Assembly (NCBI GenBank): GCA_902578445.1 | Contig: CACHDC010000001.1 | Coordinates: 1 to 64,000 of the forward strand | Source of the DNA: an uncultured Synechococcaceae cyanobacterium | GTDB taxonomy: Bacteria; Cyanobacteriota; Cyanobacteriia; PCC-6307; Cyanobiaceae | Direction of reading: 5' to 3' | DNA length: 64,000 nt | In this document: piece after piece, positions 19,869-28,672 of the stretch | How the letters are laid out: every line of letters begins with the position of its first letter | How positions within the stretch are numbered: the stretch's first letter is position 1 | Notes under the pieces: generated by a model | The model's database searches: none | Told to the model about the DNA's origin: nothing | Seen by the model: the letters and a program-made list of their open reading frames with translations, nothing else | Made by a program: the position numbers and the translations under genes

Positions 19869-20876
19869 TTATTTACTTGTCAAGTGAAAGAGTGATATGG
19901 CTGCTGCCACCGAGGCATTTAAACTTGAAGTCTTACCTTTAAGTGGAATACTTAATAAAAAATCGCATTTTTTTTGAGTAAGTAAAGAAATACCTTTATC
20001 TTCAGAACCAACTATAACTACCAAGGGTGCTTTTTCTTGAAAATTTGAAATAGGTAATTGACCATCACCAGATAAACCAACAACAAGAAAACCATTTTTC
20101 TTAAGCTCTTCAAGTGCTCTATTTAAGTTGACTACTCTACTGACTTGCAAGTGCTCTAAAGCTCCTGCAGCTACCTTTGCGACCGTTCCTGTCAATCCAG
20201 CAGATCTTCTCTGAGGAATTATGATGCCTTTGCAATCAAAAGCTTCCGCTGATCTTATAATCGCACCGACATTATGAGGATCAGTTATACCGTCTAATGC
20301 AAGTATTATAGGATTTGCACAGTTATGTTTAGATAAGTCGATTAATTCTTCTAGAGATATAGTTTTAGAGCATGCTAATTGCAATGCTACCCCTTGATGT
20401 GAAGCACCATAAGTCAATTGAGAAAGCCTGTTCCAAGAAACTTCTTCAATGAGGACTCCTTTTGATTTAAGGTCCTTAAGCAAAATATAGAATTTATCTG
20501 AAGAAAAAATTTCTGAAGTACACCAAATCCTATTGATTGCTCTTTCACTACAAAGAGCCTCATAAACAGAATGTTTACCCCATATCCAATCATCAAAATT
20601 TTTCTTATTAGTAAAATCCTCAAGAATATCATGATTTTTATTAGGAAATTCTGTATTTGATTTAAATATTTGATTTCTTCTTTTTGAAGTTGAAAAAGAA
20701 TTATTTTTATCTATTTTATTTGTATTTTTAACATTATTATTTTTAGCATAATTGTTTATAAATCTCTCATTTTTTTCTGAACGATTTGCATTTTTTGAGT
20801 AATAACCGAAATCTGAATTTTTTTTGGACTCTTTATTATTTTTTCCGGGAAAATTTTTTTTAGAGAATTTTTTCAT
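19869..20876 (-). CDS. rlmB: RlmB/TrmH-family 23S rRNA 2'-O-methyltransferase
   Basis: SpoU-class SPOUT enzymes methylate a ribose in rRNA or tRNA. The 335 residues have a low-complexity Asn/Lys/Ser-rich extension (about 1-90), a substrate-binding domain (WIWGKHSVYEAL), and the catalytic domain. Motifs are DPHNVGAIIRSAEAF, a variable-loop SAGLTGTVAKVAAGALEHL, VVIVGSEDKGIS and the terminal IPLKGKTSSLNASVAAAI. The long N-terminal tail is common in cyanobacterial relatives. Whether the target is G2251 cannot be told. It follows mrnC after 15 bases. Confidence 0.88.
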   Translation of the reverse strand: MKKFSKKNFPGKNNKESKKNSDFGYYSKNANRSEKNERFINNYAKNNNVKNTNKIDKNNSFSTSKRRNQIFKSNTEFPNKNHDILEDFTNKKNFDDWIWGKHSVYEALCSERAINRIWCTSEIFSSDKFYILLKDLKSKGVLIEEVSWNRLSQLTYGASHQGVALQLACSKTISLEELIDLSKHNCANPIILALDGITDPHNVGAIIRSAEAFDCKGIIIPQRRSAGLTGTVAKVAAGALEHLQVSRVVNLNRALEELKKNGFLVVGLSGDGQLPISNFQEKAPLVVIVGSEDKGISLLTQKKCDFLLSIPLKGKTSSLNASVAAAISLFHLTSK

Positions 20877-20891
20877 AGGTTCAATTCATTT

Positions 20892-21278
20892 TTATTCTAA
20901 ATATTCAAAAAGTGTTGATAATCTTTGAGGATCTTTTAAAAATAGCCAGCCTACTAGAGTTTCAAAACCTGTCGCTCTAGAGTATATGGTAGGGTCTGAA
21001 GACTTTGGATATCTCTTTGTTTTATTTCTAGCACGCCTAATTAAATCCATTTCATTTGAATTTAATAAATGTTCAATTTGACTTAATGATTTTGACTGAG
21101 ATTTTGCTTTTACTTCATTTACCACAGATAAGTGGAGATCTTTCGATTTCAAAGGAAAATGAACATGCCTTAGTCTTTGATGAAGCTCCCATACCGAATC
21201 TCCAAGCCAAGCTAGTTGAATAACTCCTATATCATCGGGAGATCCATATGGAACCAAGTTTTGAATCCAATAATTCAA
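20892..21278 (-). CDS. mrnC: Mini-ribonuclease III
   Basis: Mini-III has the RNase III catalytic domain without a double-stranded-RNA-binding domain and matures 23S rRNA ends. The 128 residues show IGVIQLAWLGDSVWELHQRLRHV, VKAKSQSKSL, and RRARNKTKRYP followed by YSRATGFETLVGWLFL, all family hallmarks. The start is TTG, overlapping the stop of the STAS gene (TTGA). It is in the leftward chain DUF3288, trpD, carA, STAS, mrnC, rlmB. Confidence 0.9.
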   Translation of the reverse strand: MNYWIQNLVPYGSPDDIGVIQLAWLGDSVWELHQRLRHVHFPLKSKDLHLSVVNEVKAKSQSKSLSQIEHLLNSNEMDLIRRARNKTKRYPKSSDPTIYSRATGFETLVGWLFLKDPQRLSTLFEYLE

Positions 21279-21640
21279 TTTTTTAAATAATTTAATGCAT
21301 CTTCAAGGCTTGACTTCAAGTTAAGAAAATCCCCTAAACGAACAAGTTTAATTGTTTGGGCCACTCTCGAATTACCAACAACAGAGAAACCAAGTTTAGA
21401 TTTTTTGCTTTCTTTAGCAGTCTGAACAAGAGCTCCAAGACCAGAAGAATCTAAAAAATCTATTTTTGTAAGATCAATAATAAATGGAAGCTCATTTCTT
21501 AAATTATTAGCAACAAAATTCTTAAATTGTTTTTCTGAGAAAGCATCAAGTTGGCCTTTAAAAGTAAAAACAATAGTGTTTTTTTTAATCTCAAGGTTTC
21601 CTCTTAAAGAAACCGTTAACTTCTGGTAATCTTCTATGAT
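21275..21640 (-). CDS. STAS-domain protein (anti-sigma-factor antagonist-like), non-canonical start
   Basis: On the minus strand an open frame encodes a complete STAS domain: FTFKGQLDAFSEKQF, then FIIDLTKIDFLDSSGLGAL (DSSG at residues 64-67, the usual phosphorylation site) and LGFSVVGNSRVAQTI, ending LEDALNYLKN. No ATG, GTG or TTG occurs between the upstream TAG (21641-21643) and the domain. A strong ribosome-binding site, GGAGG at 21647-21651, points to ATC at 21640 (6-base spacing) or ATA at 21637 (9 bases) as the start. The gene overlaps mrnC by four bases and follows carA. It is likely a partner-switching regulator; the target is unknown. Confidence 0.8.
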   Translation of the reverse strand: MIEDYQKLTVSLRGNLEIKKNTIVFTFKGQLDAFSEKQFKNFVANNLRNELPFIIDLTKIDFLDSSGLGALVQTAKESKKSKLGFSVVGNSRVAQTIKLVRLGDFLNLKSSLEDALNYLKN

Positions 21641-21701
21641 CTAATACCTCCAAAAAATTAATATATCAAATGTAATTATCAAATCAAAAGAAAACAATAT
21701 G

Positions 21702-22844
21702 TCAACATCTTTCTAACATTAGAGAAACAAATTTTTTAAATAAATAATCTGAATCATGTGGGCCAGGCCCTGCTTCTGGATGGTATTGCACACTAAATAT
21801 TGGCTTATTATTAACTTCTAGGCCAGCCACAGTGTAATCGTTAAGGTTATAGTGGGTTATTCTAACTTTATCCTTCAAGAGAGAATCAGGATCAATAGCA
21901 AAACCATGATTCTGACTAGTTATCTCAATTTTATTATTTTCACCACAAGGGTGATTTAAACCACGATGTCCAAAAGGTAATTTATAAGTCGAACCTCCTA
22001 ATGCCAATCCAAATATTTGGTGGCCTAGGCAAATACCAAACATTGGTATTTCACCATATTCAATAAGTGATTTTGCTAACTTTATACCTTCAGAAACAGA
22101 AGAAGGGTCGCCTGGACCGTTTGAGAAAAATATACCATCGGGATTGTTGCATAGAACATCATTTAGAGAAGATGAAGAGGGCAAAACCAAAACATCACAA
22201 CCATGGGACACAAGTCTATTTAGAATTGAATTTTTAATTCCAAAATCAATTGCTACTATTTTTAATTTTTTAGAAGATTCTTCATAACTTTTTCTTAAAT
22301 CAAAAATTGTTTGTGTATGACTATTCCATAAATATTGTTGCTTTGTTGAAACTACTTTTGATAAATTTAATCCTTTCATCTTTGGCGTATCATGAATTAT
22401 CTTTAAACAACTTTCAACGGTATTATCTTCAGAGGTAATAACTCCGTTCATCGAACCATTAGATCTTAAAATCTTAACAAGAGCTCTTGTGTCAATTCCA
22501 TAAAGACCTACTATATTTTTTTCAACCAACCATTGATTGAAATTCTTTTTAGATCTCCAATTGCTGTTATTCGATGAAAAATTTCTAACAATTATCCCTT
22601 TAACATTAATATTAGACTCTGAATCTTCAAAATTAATACCAGTATTTCCAATCTCAGGGTAAGTGAATGTTAATATCTGCCCGTAATAACTTGGATCAGT
22701 AATAACTTCTTGATAACCTGTCATTCCCGTATTAAACACTATTTCACCATTTGCTGTGCCAGAAGCACCAAAATGAAATCCAGGGAATACAATTCCATTA
22801 CTTAAAACTAATTTCGAGTTTTTCTTATATGGATTAATCGTCAT
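21702..22844 (-). CDS. carA: Carbamoyl-phosphate synthase small subunit
   Basis: CarA is the glutaminase chain that supplies ammonia to CarB for arginine and pyrimidine synthesis. The 380 residues have the N-terminal domain (NTGMTGYQEVITDPSYYGQ) and a class I glutamine amidotransferase domain with the nucleophile Cys in MFGICLGHQIFGLALGG and the C-terminal FSVQYHPEAGPGPHDS. I start it at MTINPYKKNSK; a longer in-frame reading adds 19 residues overlapping the end of trpD. It lies 11 bases downstream of trpD. Confidence 0.96.
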   Translation of the reverse strand: MTINPYKKNSKLVLSNGIVFPGFHFGASGTANGEIVFNTGMTGYQEVITDPSYYGQILTFTYPEIGNTGINFEDSESNINVKGIIVRNFSSNNSNWRSKKNFNQWLVEKNIVGLYGIDTRALVKILRSNGSMNGVITSEDNTVESCLKIIHDTPKMKGLNLSKVVSTKQQYLWNSHTQTIFDLRKSYEESSKKLKIVAIDFGIKNSILNRLVSHGCDVLVLPSSSSLNDVLCNNPDGIFFSNGPGDPSSVSEGIKLAKSLIEYGEIPMFGICLGHQIFGLALGGSTYKLPFGHRGLNHPCGENNKIEITSQNHGFAIDPDSLLKDKVRITHYNLNDYTVAGLEVNNKPIFSVQYHPEAGPGPHDSDYLFKKFVSLMLERC

Positions 22845-22855
22845 TTTGAAATAAA

Positions 22856-23890
22856 TTAATTTGCAGATAAATAATTTTTTAAGAGTAAAAACTTTTTCCA
22901 AGGATCACCTTGATTAATGGAACATAAAGCTTTATTAAATCCTTCATTTAAATCATCCTCAATTCCTGCTGCCCAAAGCACTAGAGCAGAATTCAAGGCA
23001 ACAACATAAACGTGAGATTTTTGTCCAGAACCATTTAAAACAGACTTTAATATTTCCTCATTAGACTCAAGATCAGAAACCATAAGATTTTCGTTAGCAA
23101 TATTATCAAGGTTAAAATCTGAGATATTTATTTCTGAAAACCGTAATTTACCATTTTCAACAAACACTAATTTATTTTCCCCTTGAAGAGAAGCTTCATC
23201 AAGGCCACCAGCACCATGAACGACTATTGCTCTATTCATACCCATTTTTAAAAGCGCGCTTCCCATAGGTTTTAAAAGATCCTCTGAAGCAACACCCAAA
23301 ACTTGAGCATTAGGTCTTAAAGGATTTACCAATGGTCCAAGTTGATTAAACACTGTCCTTATTCCAAGGGTCTTTCTTAATGGAGCAAGTTTTATTAAGG
23401 ATTTGTGCCAAGCAGGTGCGAACAAAAAAGTTATTCCAATTTCACTTACTGCCTTGATTACTTTTTCTAATGAACAATTTAAATTCAAACCAAGATTCAA
23501 CAAAACATCAGCAGACCCAACTTTCCCACTAGCACTTTTATTTCCGTGTTTAGCAATTTTTACTCCACAAGATGCAGCTACAAATGCTACTGCAGTTGAA
23601 ATATTAAATGTATTAGCTCCATCCCCTCCTGTTCCACAAGTATCTACCAAATACAAATTTGGTCTTGCTACTGGCAATTTGCAAACATTTAAGAGTTCCT
23701 CAGCCATCGAACTTAGTTCGACACCCGTACAGCTTTTAGCTCTCAAAGCACTCAAAAAAGCACCAGTTTCAACATCTGAAATTTCGTCATTAAGCCATCT
23801 TTGCATTAAGGATCTAGAAGTTAAATCATCAAGGTTCCTCCCCTTTAACAAATTATTTAGAATTTCAGCGTTTGATGGATTAGAAAACAT
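22856..23890 (-). CDS. trpD: Anthranilate phosphoribosyltransferase
   Basis: TrpD joins anthranilate to PRPP in tryptophan synthesis. The 344 residues contain the family's [17 protein letters not shown] (PRPP binding), [17 protein letters not shown], and [13 protein letters not shown] motifs. Length is normal. It is placed between a DUF3288 gene and carA on one leftward transcript. Confidence 0.97.
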   Translation of the reverse strand: MFSNPSNAEILNNLLKGRNLDDLTSRSLMQRWLNDEISDVETGAFLSALRAKSCTGVELSSMAEELLNVCKLPVARPNLYLVDTCGTGGDGANTFNISTAVAFVAASCGVKIAKHGNKSASGKVGSADVLLNLGLNLNCSLEKVIKAVSEIGITFLFAPAWHKSLIKLAPLRKTLGIRTVFNQLGPLVNPLRPNAQVLGVASEDLLKPMGSALLKMGMNRAIVVHGAGGLDEASLQGENKLVFVENGKLRFSEINISDFNLDNIANENLMVSDLESNEEILKSVLNGSGQKSHVYVVALNSALVLWAAGIEDDLNEGFNKALCSINQGDPWKKFLLLKNYLSAN

Positions 23891-23925
23891 TTAATTTATT
23901 GAAGAAAAAATTATGCAGATAAAAT

Positions 23926-24222
23926 TCAATTTGAGGTATCAAAACCTGAACCAACTAAATCTTTATTTGTATTAGAAGGCCTGAAGCCTTTTGACCAAAT
24001 ATTTCTTGTTTTTGAAAAAAGTTCATCATTAGTGATTTTCCAAAATTTTAAAGTTTTTTCTATATCATTTTTAATTTCGATTTCCCCAGGGAAATTAATA
24101 TAACGATTTATTAATCTAGCTAGATTTATATAGTCAATATCTTCAGGGGTTTTTTTAGAGATAAGGGAATCTATAATATTCTTGTCGGTTTCATGTAATG
24201 GATGAGTTTGCTCGTTACCCAT
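23926..24222 (-). CDS. DUF3288 family protein
   Basis: The 98 residues from MGNEQTHPLHETDK have the pattern of cyanobacterial DUF3288 proteins: a QTHP start, DIDYINLARLINRYINFPG, then IEKTLKFWKITNDELFSKTRNIW. Function is unknown. An in-frame ATG six codons upstream is a less likely start. It begins the trpD-carA chain and diverges from the ABC transporter gene at 24303, so the 80-base spacer must hold both promoters. Confidence 0.8.
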   Translation of the reverse strand: MGNEQTHPLHETDKNIIDSLISKKTPEDIDYINLARLINRYINFPGEIEIKNDIEKTLKFWKITNDELFSKTRNIWSKGFRPSNTNKDLVGSGFDTSN

Positions 24223-24302
24223 AGATAAATAATGAATCATTTATAAAATTAGCTCACATATTCAAAAATGAAACATTATCTTAATCATATCGGCAAAATT
24301 AA

Positions 24303-26048
24303 ATGAAAAATTTAAAAATAAAAATTATATCTAAATACCTAAGACCTTACAAAAAAGAATTTTTATATGGAGCTTTAGCTCTCTTAATTGTAAATATATT
24401 AAGTGTTGTAATACCACTAGAAGTAAAAAACATAATTGACCAATTACAAAATGGGTTTTCTTCGGATTTTGTTATTTCTAAATCTTTGTGGTTAATATTT
24501 TTAGCAACTTGTATGGGTTTAATAAGATTATTTTCAAGACAGATTGTCTTCGGCATAGGTAGAAAGGTAGAGGTAAATCTTCGCCAAAAACTTTTTGAAC
24601 ATTTACTTATTCAAGATCCAGAATGGATTCAGAAAAAAGGTAGTGGAGACATTATTACAAGAGCCACAAGCGATGTTGAAAACATAAGAAGACTTTTAGG
24701 TTTTACTGTTTTAAGCTTATGCAACATTGTCTTAGCCTATTCATTCACAATTCCATCAATGTTTTCTATTAATAAAACATTAACAATATCGGCTTTATTG
24801 ATATTTCCATTAATCCTTGGAATAGTAAGTCTATTTGGAGGGAGAATGGTTAATCAAAGAAAAACCCAACAACAATCATTATCAAAACTAAGTGATCTAA
24901 TACAAGAAGATCTTTCTGGTATAAGCGCCATCAAAATTTATGCCCAAGAGAATGCAGAGAAAAAAGAGTTTGACAGATACAATAATGATTACCAAAACTC
25001 AGCGATAAAACTTGCAAGAACAGCGAGTACCCTTTTCCCATTGTTGCAAGGTATTTCTTCAATTTCATTATTAATTTTATTAGGATTAGGAACTTTTCAA
25101 CTAGAAAGTGGATTTGTTTCGATAGGTGGTTTAGTAGCTTTAATCCTATACGTAGAAAGACTTGTCTTCCCTACAGCTCTATTAGGTTTTACCTTAAATA
25201 CTTTTCAACTCGGTCAAGTAAGTTTAGATCGCGTGGAAGAACTCTTTCAGAATAAGCCAAATATTGTAGATAAAGAAGACAGTAAATTTTTAAAAAGAAA
25301 GGCTAAAGGATTTTTAGAAGCCAAAGGTTTAACGATAAAGTATCCAGGTTCAAAATTTAATTCATTAAATGGTCTCAATTTTAAAATCTATCCTGGAGAA
25401 CTTATTTCAATAGTTGGCCCAGTAGGTTGCGGAAAGACAACACTAGCAAAGTCTCTAGGAAGAACAATTGAAATTCCCGACAATCAATTATTCTTAGATA
25501 AGGTTGATATAAAAACATTAAAATTAAGTGATCTTAGAAAAAATATTTCAATCGTTCCTCAAGAAGCATTTTTATTTACTTCTACAATTTCAGAAAATTT
25601 AAGTTTTGGTGAACCTAAAGCTTCTAAATTTTTAGTTAAAGAAAGCGCTATAAAAGCTGGATTAATTGATGATATCAATAGTTTTCCTCAAAAATTTAAA
25701 ACTATTGTTGGTGAAAGAGGTATTACATTAAGTGGTGGACAAAGGCAAAGAACTGCACTAGGAAGAGCACTACTTGTTAATTCTCCTGTTGTTGTTCTTG
25801 ATGATGCTTTAGCAAGTGTAGACAATAAAACAGCCGCAAGAATAATAGATGAAATTAGTGATAGAAGTAATAAAACAATCATAATGATCAGTCACCAACT
25901 TTCTGTTGCAGCTACTTGTGATAGGGTTTTAGTCATGGACAAAGGAGAAATAGTACAAGAAGGTACCCATAAAGATTTATTAAAAGAGAATGGGCTATAC
26001 AAACAACTTTGGGAAAGAGAACTAGCTACCAAAATTGTTAAGAGCTAA
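24303..26048 (+). CDS. MsbA/exporter-type ABC transporter, fused permease and ATPase
   Basis: The 581-residue protein has a six-helix exporter membrane domain (about 1-310) and a C-terminal nucleotide-binding domain. Motifs are Walker A GPVGCGKTT, a Q-loop in SIVPQEAFLFTSTI, signature LSGGQRQRTALGRA, Walker B VVVLDDALASVD and switch His in MISHQLS. The Walker B has Asp-Asp-Ala where Asp-Glu-Pro is more common, so the catalytic Glu position carries Asp. Relatives pair as heterodimers or export lipids or peptides; the substrate is not evident. Confidence 0.92.
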   Translation: MKNLKIKIISKYLRPYKKEFLYGALALLIVNILSVVIPLEVKNIIDQLQNGFSSDFVISKSLWLIFLATCMGLIRLFSRQIVFGIGRKVEVNLRQKLFEHLLIQDPEWIQKKGSGDIITRATSDVENIRRLLGFTVLSLCNIVLAYSFTIPSMFSINKTLTISALLIFPLILGIVSLFGGRMVNQRKTQQQSLSKLSDLIQEDLSGISAIKIYAQENAEKKEFDRYNNDYQNSAIKLARTASTLFPLLQGISSISLLILLGLGTFQLESGFVSIGGLVALILYVERLVFPTALLGFTLNTFQLGQVSLDRVEELFQNKPNIVDKEDSKFLKRKAKGFLEAKGLTIKYPGSKFNSLNGLNFKIYPGELISIVGPVGCGKTTLAKSLGRTIEIPDNQLFLDKVDIKTLKLSDLRKNISIVPQEAFLFTSTISENLSFGEPKASKFLVKESAIKAGLIDDINSFPQKFKTIVGERGITLSGGQRQRTALGRALLVNSPVVVLDDALASVDNKTAARIIDEISDRSNKTIIMISHQLSVAATCDRVLVMDKGEIVQEGTHKDLLKENGLYKQLWERELATKIVKS

Positions 26049-26086
26049 AATTAAATTTTTTTACTTATAATTAATAGATTTAAATT

Positions 26087-26815
26087 ATGTTTAAATTCCT
26101 AAACAAAATTATGAATAATGAGAATGTAAATTTCACTAATGATGCTTATTCATTACATAGAATATTAAAAACAGATATTAAAAAAGATCCAAATAATCAG
26201 GAAGATGAAATAATTTTTGGATGTGGTTGTTTCTGGGGAGCCGAAAAATGTTTTTGGAAACTTCCTGGAGTTGTAACAACTTCCGTTGGTTATGCTGGTG
26301 GTGAGAAAAGAAATCCAACTTATTACGAAGTATGTTCCGGCATAACTGGTCATTCAGAAGTTGTAAGAGTTATTTGGGATAAAAGGGAAATAGATATAAG
26401 TGATTTATTAAAAATGTTCTGGGAATGTCATGACCCAACTCAAAAAAACAGGCAAGGAAATGATATGGGAACTCAATATAGATCAGCAATATATTATAAA
26501 AATGAAAATAATTCTAAAATCATATTAGCCAGTAAGGAACAATATCAAGAGGAACTAAACAAAAAAAATCTTGGATTAATCGAAACGGAAATAAAAATGA
26601 TTGATGCATATTTTTATGCAGAACAATACCATCAACAATATCTCGCAATAGCTGGAAGTAGGCAGTATTGTTCTGCTTCTCCCACAAAAGTTAAATTGGG
26701 AAATTTTACTGGAAGCAACTACAAATTAAAAGACCAAATATGGGAAAACTTTAATTGGGAAGTTGATAAGTGTGTATTGAGATCTAATAACAATCCTATA
26801 AAGAATAACATTTAA
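26087..26815 (+). CDS. msrA: Peptide methionine sulfoxide reductase MsrA
   Basis: MsrA reduces methionine-S-sulfoxide in proteins and free methionine, repairing oxidative damage. The 242 residues contain the active-site FGCGCFWGAEKCFWKLPGV near residue 45, with the catalytic Cys in GCFWG. They also have SVGYAGG, the GTQYRSAIYY segment and the EQYHQQYL motif. It starts at MFKFLN or ten residues later at MNNENVN. The end is about 30 residues longer than the core domain. tRNA-Pro follows 27 bases downstream. Confidence 0.94.
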   Translation: MFKFLNKIMNNENVNFTNDAYSLHRILKTDIKKDPNNQEDEIIFGCGCFWGAEKCFWKLPGVVTTSVGYAGGEKRNPTYYEVCSGITGHSEVVRVIWDKREIDISDLLKMFWECHDPTQKNRQGNDMGTQYRSAIYYKNENNSKIILASKEQYQEELNKKNLGLIETEIKMIDAYFYAEQYHQQYLAIAGSRQYCSASPTKVKLGNFTGSNYKLKDQIWENFNWEVDKCVLRSNNNPIKNNI

Positions 26816-26842
26816 ACCAATCTTATCTTTATAGTAAAGAAA

Positions 26843-26916
26843 CGGGGCGTAGCGCAGTTTGGTAGCGCACCACTTTGGGGTAGTGGGGGTCGTGGGTTCA
26901 AATCCCGCCGTTCCGA
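26843..26916 (+). tRNA. tRNA-Pro (anticodon GGG)
   Basis: The 74 bases fold as a cloverleaf. The acceptor stem CGGGGCG pairs with CGTTCCG (two G-T pairs). The D-arm contains GCGCAGTTTGGTAGCGC. The anticodon stem CCACT/AGTGG encloses the loop TTGGGGT, giving anticodon GGG for proline codons CCC and CCT. The T-arm is GTGGG-TTCAAAT-CCCGC, and the discriminator base is A. CCA is not encoded. Confidence 0.95.
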
Positions 26917-27069
26917 TTAATTATCGTCTTCATTTATAAGGGATTTGTATAATTTATATGAACTTATGCCTACGGCTATGAATGTAAAAGAAGAAAAAAA
27001 AGCTAAAATCAAGATTGTAAGATTTGAAACTTCCACTTCACCTAGTTGGAAAGATATAAAAATATTCAT
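26917..27069 (-). CDS. small single-helix membrane protein
   Basis: This 50-residue frame (MNIFISFQLGEVEVSN..., ending INEDDN) has one clear transmembrane helix (about residues 17-37), a Tyr/Lys-rich segment after it and an acidic end. Such proportions are common among small thylakoid subunits, but I cannot match it to a named one. Its TAA stop begins on the base right after the tRNA discriminator, so it converges on tRNA-Pro. A 42-codon frame runs on the other strand but is less protein-like. Real, probably; function unknown. Confidence 0.55.
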   Translation of the reverse strand: MNIFISFQLGEVEVSNLTILILAFFSSFTFIAVGISSYKLYKSLINEDDN

Positions 27070-27124
27070 TAGAAAGAATTTTTTTAAACCTTAACACAAT
27101 TGAAAAAAAAATTTATAGAAGCAA

Positions 27125-27925
27125 TTATAAATTCAAAAGAATTACGACACCAAAGATTACTCTATAGATGACAAATATTTTTAAACCATTAGAAGAAAAA
27201 TACTTTAATAAGAAATCAATAGCTAATAAAGAGGACAAAAATGTCGTAATAAGACCAACAATAAGAGGAACGAAACCTAACGAAAAAAAATCGTTAAAAG
27301 AAGAAATAAACTCAACAATCGAAGCAATAGTGATAGCTGGCATCCCTAAAAGAAATGAAAATTTTGCAGCATCGCCTCTTTCCCATCCTGATATTAGAGC
27401 GCAAGAAATAGTAACACCCGATCTTGAAACACCCGGAAAAATAGCAAATGCCTGAAAGAAACCTATTAAAAAACTATCTGAATAATTATGGTTTTTAATA
27501 TTAATAGAACCTCTTTTCGAACTATCTGCCAAGTACATAAAAAAAGCCATTAGGAATGAGACCAATGCTATTGATAAATTAGAACGCAGAACGTTATCAA
27601 AAAAATAAGGTAAAAATAATTTTATACTTCCACCAAGCAAAACAATTGGGATAGTACCAATCAAAATAGACCTTAATAATCTTTCATGTAAGAGATATTC
27701 AATAAATTTTTTTGAAGATTGACTTCTGAAATTAAAAAAATCATTCCTAAAATACCAAGCTATAGCCAAAACACTTCCAAGTTGAATAATTGCTGATAAA
27801 GAGGCACCAGGATCATCAATACCTAAAAAATGAGATATAACTTTTAAATGCGCTGTACTACTTACAGGAATAAACTCTGTTAAACCTTGAATTAAGCCAT
27901 ATAAAATAAATTTTAAATATTCCAA
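27125..27925 (-). CDS. uppP: Undecaprenyl-diphosphatase
   Basis: UppP (BacA) recycles the lipid carrier for peptidoglycan by removing a phosphate from undecaprenyl diphosphate. The 266-residue integral membrane protein shows the paired motifs of the family: LIQGLTEFIPVSSTAHL near the start, and AIFPGVSRSGVTISCALISGW in the second half, which provide the catalytic Glu, Ser, Arg and His residues. Six or more helices are evident. Confidence 0.96.
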   Translation of the reverse strand: MEYLKFILYGLIQGLTEFIPVSSTAHLKVISHFLGIDDPGASLSAIIQLGSVLAIAWYFRNDFFNFRSQSSKKFIEYLLHERLLRSILIGTIPIVLLGGSIKLFLPYFFDNVLRSNLSIALVSFLMAFFMYLADSSKRGSINIKNHNYSDSFLIGFFQAFAIFPGVSRSGVTISCALISGWERGDAAKFSFLLGMPAITIASIVEFISSFNDFFSLGFVPLIVGLITTFLSSLLAIDFLLKYFSSNGLKIFVIYRVIFGVVILLNL

Positions 27926-28262
27926 AAAATATTAAATTACCTTATTAATTAATAGCAATTTACATTTAATAATTAAAAGCTTATATATAAAAATGAAAAA
28001 AATAAAGTTTATTACTATCTTTCTTCCTTGATCTTTTCTGATTCTGCAAAAGTTATTTGTTAATAATTGGAACTTAAAGACAAGATCCTCGAAGTCTAGG
28101 TGTAAACAGAATAAAAGACTTCATTACATCGTATTCTTACAAAAACTCAGGATACATAAATAAGCAATCAAAATAATTAAAATTGAAAAATATTAAATCT
28201 GTCTACGATTTGATATTAGATTGAGTTATGTATTAAGAGGTGATTAGTAATAAATAATAAAG
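27926..28262. other. 337-base spacer without a protein gene; contains a hairpin
   Basis: No reading frame in this AT-rich stretch looks protein-like. GAAGTCT at 28091-28097 and AGACTTC at 28116-28122 form a perfect 7-base inverted repeat around an 18-base loop. No T-run follows on either side, so it is not a standard terminator. It could be part of a small RNA or chance. It also must contain the promoter of leftward uppP. Confidence 0.4.
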
Positions 28263-28397
28263 TTACCTTTTAACATCGTGAGCACAACCATCTCCTTTAT
28301 AGTTTTCACTCTCGTAAAAATCATTTTTTGTACCAAAGTAAACTGTCAACAAAACAAAAGGTAAGCTTAATATAAATAAAATAGTTGTTAAATCCAT
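28263..28397 (-). CDS. small single-helix membrane protein
   Basis: The 44-residue frame starts MDLTTILFILSLPFVLLTVYFGTKND, one hydrophobic helix at about residues 4-21, followed by a polar segment (FYESENYKGDGCAHDVKR). I believe similar short proteins occur in other marine picocyanobacteria, but I cannot name one. It is upstream of uppP on the same strand and 64 bases downstream of the 41-residue gene. It may be a thylakoid subunit or accessory factor; that is inference from size and layout only. Confidence 0.6.
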   Translation of the reverse strand: MDLTTILFILSLPFVLLTVYFGTKNDFYESENYKGDGCAHDVKR

Positions 28398-28461
28398 AGT
28401 GTTAACTCATTTAGGATGGTCATGAAAAATTTAAATAACCAATGGTTTAATAAATTGAATT

Positions 28462-28587
28462 TTAATAATCTGTGGGTCCTTTAATGCCAAGATAAAAGAA
28501 GGCTCCTAAACCAACCAAAAGTAAAACTCCAGCGATAGCTGCAGAAGGAACAAAACCCCCTATTGCAAAGGAAGAGAAATAATACAT
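28462..28587 (-). CDS. small single-helix membrane protein
   Basis: This 41-residue frame reads MYYFSSFAIGG then a long hydrophobic helix (about 12-33, FVPSAAIAGVLLLVGLGAFF) and ends YLGIKGPTDY. Size, single helix and glycine-rich membrane segment recall small photosystem, cytochrome b6f or NDH-1 subunits, but no known one matches by eye. It is part of a leftward run of small genes between DUF1830 and uppP. Confidence 0.6.
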   Translation of the reverse strand: MYYFSSFAIGGFVPSAAIAGVLLLVGLGAFFYLGIKGPTDY

Positions 28588-28672
28588 CTATAAAACTAAA
28601 ACTAGTTAGATAATATCAATAAAAAAAGAGTATTTGTAAAAAATTTTGACTCGAAGACAATTAAAAATCTAT

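Noticed and set aside
26843-26916. tRNA-Pro as an attachment site for an island
   Set aside because: No integrase gene and no repeated copy of the tRNA 3' end were seen nearby.
26967-27095. A 42-codon plus-strand frame starting MPTAMNVKEEKKAK opposite the 50-residue minus-strand gene
   Set aside because: It is Lys-rich and low in complexity with no fold features, while the opposite strand encodes a clean transmembrane helix in the same DNA.
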